Source of the DNA: Pseudomonadota bacterium | GTDB taxonomy: Bacteria > Desulfobacterota > Anaeroferrophillalia > Anaeroferrophillales > Tharpellaceae | DNA: 7,194 nt | Assembly (NCBI GenBank): GCA_015486445.1 | Contig: WFRT01000357.1 | Span: 1 to 7,194, forward strand | Direction: 5' to 3' | Shown here: positions 1 to 5,263 of the stretch, piece after piece | Layout of the letters: each line of letters begins with the position of its first letter | How positions within the stretch are numbered: position 1 is the stretch's first letter | Translations under genes and position numbers: made by a program | Notes under the pieces: generated by a model | Databases searched by the model: none | The model's input: the letters and a program-made list of their open reading frames with translations, nothing else | Told to the model about the DNA's origin: nothing

Positions 1-707
1 CGTGCCCGGGAACGGCCCCGGAACTCTACTATGGTTTGCTTGCGGCTCGAGGCCTGCTGCACCCGGGTGTCGATCCGGATCGGGGGCAGCACCAGGTCAC
101 CGTAACGTTCGCTCAGGGCGGCCAGCACCTCCTTGCTGATATTGACCCGCTGGTCAAAAAAGGTCGGCAGGACCCCGCAGACACGAACGCTTTTTTCAAA
201 ATATTCCTCGATCATCTTGAGATTCTCGAAAACCTGGCCGGCCCCAACCAGGGCCAGGTAGTCAACGCTGACCGGCAGCAGCAGTTCGTCGACATAAACC
301 AGAGCGTTCTGACTCAGAATCGAGAGTGAAGGCGAACAGTCGAGAAAGACCACCTCGAGACCGGGAATCACCTCGTCGATTCCCTTTAAGGCGCGACGCA
401 GGGCCTCTTCCCGCCGGGGCCGGGAAACCAGAATGGTCTCGCAGGCGGCCACGGTCTGGTCGGAGGGCAGGCAGTAGAGGTTTTCCCGGGCCTCGACCAC
501 GCAGTCGGCCAGGGGGCAGCCGTCGACCAGCAGGTCGTAAAGCCCCTTCGGATTATTGAACCCCAGGCTCTGGCCGACATTGCCCTGGGCATCGAGATCA
601 ACGACCAGGACCTTGCGGCCGGCCGCGGCCAGGCAGTGGGCCAGGCTGATAACCGTGGTGGTCTTGCCGGTGCCCCCCTTGAAATTCTGACAGGCTATCT
701 TGCGCAC
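1..707 (-). CDS. parA: ParA/Soj-family P-loop ATPase (partial, C-terminus beyond left edge)
   Basis: Reading the minus strand from a GTG at 707 gives 235 residues open to the window edge. A deviant Walker A box KGGTGKTT lies at residues 10-17, with the signature lysine K10 and the catalytic K15. DLDAQGN at 37-43 is the A' box and FLDCSPS at 121-127 is the Walker B region. These are hallmarks of ParA/Soj ATPases, which dimerise on ATP, bind DNA non-specifically and move ParB-bound DNA or other cargo. The start is supported by GGAGG (complement of 716-720) with an 8-nt spacer. ParA proteins are usually about 250-260 residues, so only a short tail is probably missing. It lies downstream of the two-component genes on the same strand but 200 bp away, so it is probably a separate unit. 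A parB partner would lie to the left, outside the window, and its absence cannot be judged. The MinD and plasmid-type ParA families are less likely, because there is no N-terminal DNA-binding extension and the QGN motif is intact. Confidence 0.93.
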   Translation of the reverse strand, partial: MRKIACQNFKGGTGKTTTVISLAHCLAAAGRKVLVVDLDAQGNVGQSLGFNNPKGLYDLLVDGCPLADCVVEARENLYCLPSDQTVAACETILVSRPRREEALRRALKGIDEVIPGLEVVFLDCSPSLSILSQNALVYVDELLLPVSVDYLALVGAGQVFENLKMIEEYFEKSVRVCGVLPTFFDQRVNISKEVLAALSERYGDLVLPPIRIDTRVQQASSRKQTIVEFRGRSRA

Positions 708-754
708 TGCTGAAACCTCCGACCGGTGTCTGTACGGGGCCGTGAAAGGCTTGG

Positions 755-789
755 CCCGCAAACCCGCCGGTTTCCAGCGGGTTTGCGGG
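755..789 (-). terminator. Perfect 13-bp inverted repeat between response regulator and parA
   Basis: Bases 755-767 (cccgcaaacccgc) are the exact reverse complement of 777-789, around a 9-base loop. It lies 118 bp past the response regulator stop codon, on the strand where that operon ends, so a terminator is the first guess. However, neither strand has a clear T-tract after the stem (minus-strand continuation ccaagcctttcac), so it would be a poor intrinsic terminator. If the candidate promoter at 807-835 is used, the hairpin would instead sit near the 5' end of the parA leader, as a stability or attenuation element. The structure is certain; its role is not. Confidence 0.5.
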
Positions 790-806
790 TCTCAAGTGTT
801 GCCGTG

Positions 807-835
807 CCTTAACAAATGCCCTTTCTGGTTGTCAA
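807..835 (-). promoter_or_regulatory. Candidate promoter for parA
   Basis: The minus strand carries an exact TTGACA (complement of 830-835). A 17-bp spacer leads to TTAAGG (complement of 807-812), which is a poor -10 match. It lies about 100 bp upstream of the parA GTG and downstream of the response regulator stop, the expected place for a parA promoter. The perfect -35 is the only strong element, so this is a weak call. Confidence 0.3.
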
Positions 836-907
836 GTTATTTCACCCCTGCAACCGGCCGCCGGGACGGGGCGAAAATCCGCGCCGGCAAAGAGTTCCCC
901 GGCCACT

Positions 908-1624
908 CTAAACCCCGCCGTCGAAACGGTAGCCGACCCCGATGATCGTGCGAATCAGCACCGGGTGGTCGGGGTCGGACTCGATCTTCTGGCGCAGGTG
1001 CCGGATGTGGACATCGATCGCCCGGCTCCAGGAATAGAGCTGCCGCCGGCCCCACAAAACCTTGCGGATATCTTCCCGGGTCAGGACCCGGCCGTGGTTT
1101 TCGGCCAGCAGGAGCAGCAGGCTGAACTCCTTGTTGGTAAGTTCGACCGGGCGGCCGGCCCGGGTCACCTGGCGCTTGTGACGGTCGATGCTGAGATCGC
1201 CGAAAGTGAGCACCGGGACCGCGCCGCCGCGGCCGGTCCGGCGCCGGAGACAGGTCTTGATCCGGGCCTGAAGTTCGAGGAAAGCAAAAGGCTTGACCAT
1301 GTAGTCATCCCCGCCGCCCTCGAGCCCCAGAACCTTGTCGGCCAGACCGTCCCGGGCGGTCAGCATGATCACCGGGAATTCACAACCCTCTTCACGCAGG
1401 CGCCGACAGAGCAGCACCCCGTCGATGTCGGGCAGGGTCAGGTCCAGGATCAGGAGATCCGGCGGCCGGCGGCGAATTTCCTCGTGGGCCGGCAGGCCGG
1501 CGGCGAAGGTCTCGACCTCGTAGCCGGCCAATTCCAGGTTGCCTCGCAGCACCTTCAGGATACCGGGGTCGTCGTCGACCACCATGATGCGGTGCCCGCT
1601 CTCCGGGTTAAGCTTGCTTTCCAT
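908..1624 (-). CDS. OmpR/PhoB-family response regulator
   Basis: This is a 238-residue DNA-binding response regulator. The receiver domain (about 12-128) has the acidic pocket DDD at 17-19, phospho-acceptor D61 in LILDLTLPD, the switch threonine T89 in MLTAR and the conserved K111 in VKPF. The C-terminal winged helix (about 139-236) shows the family's ELTNKEFSLLLLL start at 161, the recognition-helix region around RAIDVHIRHLRQKI (201-214) and the closing GVGYRF (229-234). Phosphorylation by the partner kinase should promote dimerisation and binding to direct repeats. The ATG at 1624 lies 17 nt inside the kinase gene's end, with GAGG 6 nt upstream, so translation is probably coupled to the kinase. 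No key residue is missing and the length is typical. The target is unknown; the divergent promoter region at 3390-3470 is the obvious candidate. Confidence 0.95.
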   Translation of the reverse strand: MESKLNPESGHRIMVVDDDPGILKVLRGNLELAGYEVETFAAGLPAHEEIRRRPPDLLILDLTLPDIDGVLLCRRLREEGCEFPVIMLTARDGLADKVLGLEGGGDDYMVKPFAFLELQARIKTCLRRRTGRGGAVPVLTFGDLSIDRHKRQVTRAGRPVELTNKEFSLLLLLAENHGRVLTREDIRKVLWGRRQLYSWSRAIDVHIRHLRQKIESDPDHPVLIRTIIGVGYRFDGGV

Positions 1625-3275
1625 CGCCGTCCTCGCTGCCTCCCTTTCCCCGGCGCCGCCGGCGCGGCAGGATTATGGAAAAAACGGTTTCCACGCCGGG
1701 CCGGCTGACAACCTTCAAAACCCCGCCGTGCGCTTCGACCAGGCCCCGGGCGATGGCCAGCCCGAGACCGCTGCCGGAGCGCCCGCCGCCCTGGTGGCCG
1801 AAACGGTAGCGGGTAAAGATTTCCTCGATCTCCTCGGCGGAAATCCCGATGCCGTGATCGATGACCCGGATCTCCACCTTGTCTCCACGGGCCGCCAGTT
1901 CGACCTCGACCCGGCGGCCGGCCGGGGAGAACTTGACCGCGTTGTGGACCAGGTTCATGACGATCTGGTTGAGGCGCCGGTAGTCGCCCGGGATAACGAT
2001 CCGGGGCAGCTCCCCCCGGGGCGCAACCGCAACCCCCTTCTCCTCGGCCCCGGCGGCAAAGAGAATAATGACATCCTCGAGCAGGGCTTTGAGATCGATC
2101 TCCTCGATTTCCAACTCCACCCGGCGCAGGTCGATGCGGGCCAGGTCGATCAGGTTGTTGACCATCTCCACCAGGGTTTCGATATTGCGCTCGAGCAGCC
2201 GCAGGTAGCCCTGCTGGTCGGGTTCGCTGATCGTCTGCAGCAGGTAGTCGACCCCCCCCTGGATGGTGGTCAGCGGGGTTCTCAGCTCGTGCGACACGGT
2301 AGCCAGGAAATCGGTTTTCAGGGCGTCCTGCTGTTTCAGGCTGCGGTTGGCCTCGACCAGTTCGCGGTTGACCCGGCGCAGGTTCTCGGTCGCCCGGGCT
2401 ACCCGTTTTTCCATGCCCCTGTGCTGGTCGCGGATGGTCCGGCTCATCTGGGCCAGGCTCTGCGACAGGGTGCCGAGTTCGTCACCCCGGGGCAGCGGCC
2501 GGACGACGGCGTTGACGTCGCGTTCGAACCTGCGCACCTGGCGATTGAGTCTTTTCAGGGGGCGAACCGTGAGAAAATGGTTGAGCAGGACCAGGACCAC
2601 CAGGATCAGCAGGATGATCAAACCGCCGTCGCAGAGCAGGGAGCGATGCAGGGCGGCAATCCGGGCCTGGGCCGCGGCCGAGGGGATGATAACACTCAAA
2701 CAGCCCCGAAGCTGGCCCTCCTTGTAGCCCTGGTAGAGGTGGCACTGGAGACAGGCCGGCTCGATGTAGAGGGCCTTGATATAGCGGAAAACCGGCTCCC
2801 CGTCGAGGGTCTGCATGAGACTGTATTCGTCCCGGCGGCCCCGGCTGAAAACCTCCAGGGCCCGGCGCTCAACCCCGTCGGGAGCGTTGTCACGGTTGAT
2901 CAGGTGGGTGCTGGTCAGGCGGAAGCGGTAGAGACTGCGGGCGGCGGCATATTCGGAAAGCTCCCGGGTCACCATGGCCGGGTTGCGCAGCAGCAGGCGG
3001 CGGCCTTCGGTGGTTTCAACCACCCCGTGGGCGAGATAGGGATTGACCTTTTTGCCGGGCCGGGCGGCGACGTAAACCCCGCCCTGGTCGGCCACCCAGC
3101 TCCGGGTCAGAAGAATCTGCCGGCACAAAAACCGGGCCTGGCCTTCGAGCTGGGTCAGGATGAAATTCTTTTCGATTTCAAAAAGCTTGGTAAAACTGAT
3201 CGAAACGACAATCAGAACCAGGCCGACCACGAACAGCAGGTATTTCCCCCCCAGCCCCGGGCGAAACCGTTTCAC
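1608..3275 (-). CDS. Sensor histidine kinase with periplasmic c-type haem (Tll0287-like/DUF3365) domain
   Basis: This is a 555-residue membrane histidine kinase, numbered from the GTG at 3275. A first transmembrane helix (about 11-29) leads to a periplasmic sensor domain of about 185 residues. That domain ends in CLQCH (C175, C178, H179), a covalent haem c site, followed by GYKEGQLRGCLSVIIP, the typical end of Tll0287-like (DUF3365) haem domains. A second helix (about 216-235) is followed by a HAMP linker (about 236-287) and a coiled coil. The HisKA box FLATVSHELRTPL contains phospho-acceptor H329. The ATPase domain has N-box N441/N445, the G1 box DHGIGIS (473-479) and the G2 box GSGLGLA (501-507), so it should be active. 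AAGGAG (complement of 3284-3289) is 8 nt from this GTG and 5 nt from an in-frame TTG at 3278; either could start it. It overlaps the response regulator gene by 17 nt. Sensing of redox state or of a haem ligand such as NO is inferred from the haem motif and the respiratory neighbours. Confidence 0.94.
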   Translation of the reverse strand: MKRFRPGLGGKYLLFVVGLVLIVVSISFTKLFEIEKNFILTQLEGQARFLCRQILLTRSWVADQGGVYVAARPGKKVNPYLAHGVVETTEGRRLLLRNPAMVTRELSEYAAARSLYRFRLTSTHLINRDNAPDGVERRALEVFSRGRRDEYSLMQTLDGEPVFRYIKALYIEPACLQCHLYQGYKEGQLRGCLSVIIPSAAAQARIAALHRSLLCDGGLIILLILVVLVLLNHFLTVRPLKRLNRQVRRFERDVNAVVRPLPRGDELGTLSQSLAQMSRTIRDQHRGMEKRVARATENLRRVNRELVEANRSLKQQDALKTDFLATVSHELRTPLTTIQGGVDYLLQTISEPDQQGYLRLLERNIETLVEMVNNLIDLARIDLRRVELEIEEIDLKALLEDVIILFAAGAEEKGVAVAPRGELPRIVIPGDYRRLNQIVMNLVHNAVKFSPAGRRVEVELAARGDKVEIRVIDHGIGISAEEIEEIFTRYRFGHQGGGRSGSGLGLAIARGLVEAHGGVLKVVSRPGVETVFSIILPRRRRRGKGGSEDGDGKQA

Positions 3276-3401
3276 CAACCGCGCTCCTTAAATTATTCCG
3301 TTTTACTTTCGCCTCCGTTTCCGGCCGGGTTCCGCCGCTCCGGACCGGCTGTCGCCCCCCGCCGCCCGCAAGCGCCAGGGGGAATCCGGCCCAGTCAAGG
3401 C

Positions 3402-3407
3402 ATATTA
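3402..3407 (-). promoter_or_regulatory. Candidate extended -10 for the kinase/regulator operon
   Basis: The minus strand reads TGTTAATAT here: a TGn extension followed by TAATAT as the -10 hexamer. A clear -35 is not visible 17 bp upstream (TGTTAA). It would give a leader of roughly 120 nt before the kinase start. It overlaps one of the TTAACACA boxes, so a protein bound there could block or adjust transcription. Weak, based on motif only. Confidence 0.25.
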
Positions 3408-3432
3408 ACACAGAAAAGACAATCTTAACACA
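3405..3432. promoter_or_regulatory. Tandem TTAACACA boxes, candidate response-regulator operator
   Basis: The octamer TTAACACA occurs at 3405-3412 and again at 3425-3432, start to start exactly 20 bp, about two helical turns. Related TTAAC (3434-3438) and TTTAC (3445-3449) follow on the same strand. OmpR/PhoB-type regulators bind direct repeats on one helix face, so this array is a plausible site for the regulator encoded at 908-1624. It lies between the two divergent operons. The repeats are seen directly; binding is inferred. Confidence 0.4.
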
Positions 3433-3437
3433 ATTAA

Positions 3438-3467
3438 CTGAAACTTTACATCAACCGATGTTATATT
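3438..3467 (+). promoter_or_regulatory. Candidate promoter for the Rieske/cytochrome b/octahaem operon
   Basis: CTGAAA (3438-3443) is a partial -35. After 18 bp comes TATATT (3462-3467), a fair -10. It lies in the AT-rich core of an otherwise GC-rich gap, about 115 bp upstream of the Rieske start. A dyad ACATC-AACC-GATGT (3448-3461) fills most of the spacer and ends directly at the -10, so a dimeric protein bound there could repress or remodel the promoter. Motif-based only. Confidence 0.35.
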
Positions 3468-3568
3468 CAGAAAAGGCTGAAACAATCATGACACGGTCAT
3501 CCGGGCCCGGCCGGAGAGCGGCCGAACGGATAAGCCAGGCCGGGGAAACCGTGTTCAAAAGCGGGAAT

Positions 3569-3573
3569 GGAGG
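3569..3573 (+). promoter_or_regulatory. Ribosome binding site deciding the Rieske start
   Basis: GGAGG at 3569-3573 is only 3 nt from the ATG at 3577 but 9 nt from the in-frame ATG at 3583. The spacing favours 3583 as the real start; the upstream ATG would add just two residues (MG). Confidence 0.6.
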
Positions 3574-3582
3574 TATATGGGC

Positions 3583-4041
3583 ATGAATGAAAAAGAGGGC
3601 GGCGGCGGAGAGGTCAGCCGCCGGGATTTTCTCGCCAACGCGGCCATGACCGTCGGCCTGGTGGCTTCCCTGGGAACCGCCGGCTATTACGGGGTCCGCT
3701 ACCTGGTACCCGAACCCAGGAAAAAGAAATTTGTCGATGTCCTGGTCTCCAGCCTCAAAGAACTGACTCCGGGGGCGGCCCGAGAGTTCATTGACGCCCA
3801 GGGACGCAAGGGCATTCTGGTCAACAACAACGGCAAGGTCAAGGCCTTCTCCAAGATCTGCACCCACTTAGGCTGCGAGGTCGAATGGCACGCCATCAAG
3901 AAGGAGTTCTTCTGCCCCTGCCACAAGGGCTACTTCGACGCCAACGGCAAAAATATCAAGGGACCGCCGCCCCGGCCTCTCGACGAATTCAAAGTCACGG
4001 TCAAGGATGACAATATCTTCGTCGCCCTGGAGGAGGTGTAG
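3583..4041 (+). CDS. qcrA: Rieske [2Fe-2S] iron-sulphur protein of a bc-type complex
   Basis: The 152-residue protein (154 if it starts at 3577) begins with a twin-arginine motif SRRDFL (residues 12-17). A hydrophobic helix (about 19-38) follows, which would act as an uncleaved Tat signal anchor and place the soluble domain in the periplasm. The cluster-binding boxes are CTHLGC (C93, H95, C98) and CPCH (C111, C113, H114). By family rule C93/C111 and H95/H114 bind the cluster, and C98/C113 form the supporting disulphide. It takes one electron from quinol at the Qo site of cytochrome b. After CPCH the sequence reads KGYF rather than the GSHY of high-potential Rieske proteins. The serine that raises the potential is absent, suggesting a lower-potential centre suited to menaquinol. 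It is the first gene of the operon, with 3 nt to the cytochrome b start. Confidence 0.95.
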   Translation: MNEKEGGGGEVSRRDFLANAAMTVGLVASLGTAGYYGVRYLVPEPRKKKFVDVLVSSLKELTPGAAREFIDAQGRKGILVNNNGKVKAFSKICTHLGCEVEWHAIKKEFFCPCHKGYFDANGKNIKGPPPRPLDEFKVTVKDDNIFVALEEV

Positions 4042-4044
4042 CTT

Positions 4045-4758
4045 ATGGAAGACGTCAAAAAAACTGAAGCCTGGATCGACGAGAGCCTGCCGGTCGACTG
4101 GGGCAAAATCAAGGAAGAGGCGGTCGGCGAGATCCTGCCCCACCACATGAAACTGTGGTGGTACTGCCTCGGCGGAGTGCCGGCGATCATGTTCCTGATG
4201 CTGGTTATCAGCGGTATCATGATGGCCTTCTACTACGTGCCCTACCCCAGCGAAGCCTACGAAAGCGTGGCCCGGATCACCAACGACATCCCCTTCGGCT
4301 GGTGGCTGCGCTCGATTCACCGCTGGTGCGCCGAGCTGATGGTGGTTACCGTCTCGCTGCACGCCATCCGGGTTTTTGCCACCGGCGCCTACCGCCACCC
4401 CCGCGAATTCTGCTGGATTTCCGGCTCCGTCCTGCTCCTGCTGACGCTTGGCGCGGGCTTTACCGGCTACTCCCTGTGCTACACCCAGACGTCCTACTGG
4501 GCCATGACCATCGGCACCGGAATCGCCGGCAAGACCCCGATCATCGGAGATTTTCTCTCCCGCTTCATGCTCGGCGGAGACAGCATCGGCGAAGCCACCC
4601 TGAACCGTTTCTTCATCCTTCACGCCGCGATTATTCCCTCGATCATTTTCCTGATGATCTTCGTCCACATCGTCCTGATCCGTCTCCACGGAGTCGCGGA
4701 ACATATTGTCGGCATGCAGCGGGAGCTCATCAAGGGGCTGTCGCGCGGGGATGAATAG
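4045..4758 (+). CDS. petB: Cytochrome b6-type subunit (N-terminal half of cytochrome b)
   Basis: This 237-residue membrane protein has four hydrophobic helices (about 40-64, 92-113, 123-145, 188-214), the layout of cytochrome b6 and Firmicutes QcrB. Haem ligands are H92 (SIHRW) with H106 (SLHAIRVF), and H193 (ILHAA) with H208 (VHIVLIR). The 14-residue gap in the second pair is the b6-type spacing. C41 in YCLGG aligns with the cysteine that binds the extra haem c(n)/c(i) on the quinone-reducing side of b6 and Bacillus QcrB, so a third, covalent haem is likely. The usual LPWD segment after GYS (141-143) is replaced by LCYTQ (144-148), an unusual change near the Qo site. The gene starts 3 nt after the Rieske stop, with GGAGG inside the end of that gene. 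It carries quinol oxidation and transmembrane electron transfer together with the next gene. Confidence 0.95.
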   Translation: MEDVKKTEAWIDESLPVDWGKIKEEAVGEILPHHMKLWWYCLGGVPAIMFLMLVISGIMMAFYYVPYPSEAYESVARITNDIPFGWWLRSIHRWCAELMVVTVSLHAIRVFATGAYRHPREFCWISGSVLLLLTLGAGFTGYSLCYTQTSYWAMTIGTGIAGKTPIIGDFLSRFMLGGDSIGEATLNRFFILHAAIIPSIIFLMIFVHIVLIRLHGVAEHIVGMQRELIKGLSRGDE

Positions 4759-4770
4759 GAGGAATGAGCT

Positions 4771-5166
4771 ATGAGTGACAACAAACAACCTGAAGAAGAG
4801 GGCTACCGGTTTTTTCCCGATCACATCCTGACCGAGATCAACATCGGGCTCTTTCTCTTTTACCTCTGCTGCATCCTGGCCATCATCCTGCCGGTCGAGG
4901 TCGGCCAGAAGGCCAACCCGCTGGTGACCCCGGAACACATCAAGCCGGAATGGTATTTTTACCCGATGTACAAGTGGATCAAGATGACCCCCGAGGTGGT
5001 CGGACTCTTTTTCCCGATGTTCGTGATCGCCATCTTCATCTTCTGGCCGCTGGTCGACTCCCTGATCATCAAGCTCACCGGGAGCAAGGTCCTGCCCACC
5101 ATCATCGGGGTCATCGGCATGGTGATCGTCACCTCCCTGATGATCATGGAGGCGGTGCCGCACTAG
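4771..5166 (+). CDS. petD: Subunit IV-type protein (C-terminal half of cytochrome b)
   Basis: The 131-residue protein has three hydrophobic helices (about 24-44, 76-98, 107-126), matching helices E-G of cytochrome b as in PetD. The Qo-site motif PEWY lies at 59-62, preceded by KANPLVTPEHIK, a typical subunit IV segment. PEWY supplies the glutamate that accepts a proton from quinol. The ATG at 4771 has GGAGG at 4758-4762 with an 8-nt spacer, starting at the last base of the cytochrome b stop codon, so the genes are tightly coupled. No fused cytochrome c domain is present, unlike the Bacillus QcrC type. It is slightly shorter than plastid or cyanobacterial PetD, which are about 160 residues. 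With the preceding gene it forms a split cytochrome b. Confidence 0.92.
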   Translation: MSDNKQPEEEGYRFFPDHILTEINIGLFLFYLCCILAIILPVEVGQKANPLVTPEHIKPEWYFYPMYKWIKMTPEVVGLFFPMFVIAIFIFWPLVDSLIIKLTGSKVLPTIIGVIGMVIVTSLMIMEAVPH

Positions 5167-5263
5167 CCAGGGCTTTATTGCCTTTCCGATTTTAACAAAG
5201 ATTTCAACCCTTTTCCCGGTTGATCAAGAAAATTTTTAATTTTTTCGCTCAGGAGAAGCAATC
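5167..5263 (+). other. AT-rich spacer before the octahaem cytochrome gene
   Basis: This 97-bp gap is far longer and more AT-rich than the other spacers in the operon. It holds a TTGATCAA palindrome (5220-5227), a T/A tract (5228-5245) with TTTAAT (5235-5240) as a possible -10 lacking a good -35, and AGGAG (5251-5255), 8 nt before the next ATG. No terminator stem is visible, so read-through from the Rieske/b genes is expected. It may hold a secondary promoter or an RNA processing site for separate dosing of the cytochrome. Confidence 0.4.

Larger units (their letters stand above)
3276..3582. other. Divergent intergenic region
   Basis: This gap of about 300 bp separates the minus-strand kinase from the plus-strand Rieske gene. 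The part nearest the kinase (3276-3390) is GC-rich with no clear motif beyond the kinase ribosome binding site. The centre (3401-3490) is markedly AT-rich and holds the candidate promoters and repeats listed separately. The right part (3491-3568) is the likely leader of the Rieske operon. It contains the palindrome ccgggcccgg (3501-3510) and two CGGCCG copies (3508-3513 and 3519-3524) that could fold into a 6-bp hairpin. No RNA gene or credible small gene was recognised. Confidence 0.7.

Noticed and set aside
36..559. Plus-strand open frames over the left edge
   Set aside because: Antisense to the ParA gene, which has clear Walker motifs and a ribosome binding site.
965..1708. Plus-strand open frame over the response regulator
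   Set aside because: Antisense to an intact OmpR-type regulator; no motif of its own.
1539..3428. Long plus-strand open frame across the kinase gene
   Set aside because: It is antisense to a complete histidine kinase with all motifs, and its translation is a low-complexity Gln/Asp/Pro/Ala-rich sequence typical of the GC-rich opposite strand.
3868..5163. Minus-strand 431-codon open frame across the Rieske/b/IV genes
   Set aside because: His/Asp/Gln-rich mirror of three well-recognised plus-strand genes; no domain is recognisable.
5220..5227. TTGATCAA as an FNR/DNR-type operator
   Set aside because: FNR-type sites need a 4-bp gap between TTGAT and ATCAA; this 8-bp palindrome has none.
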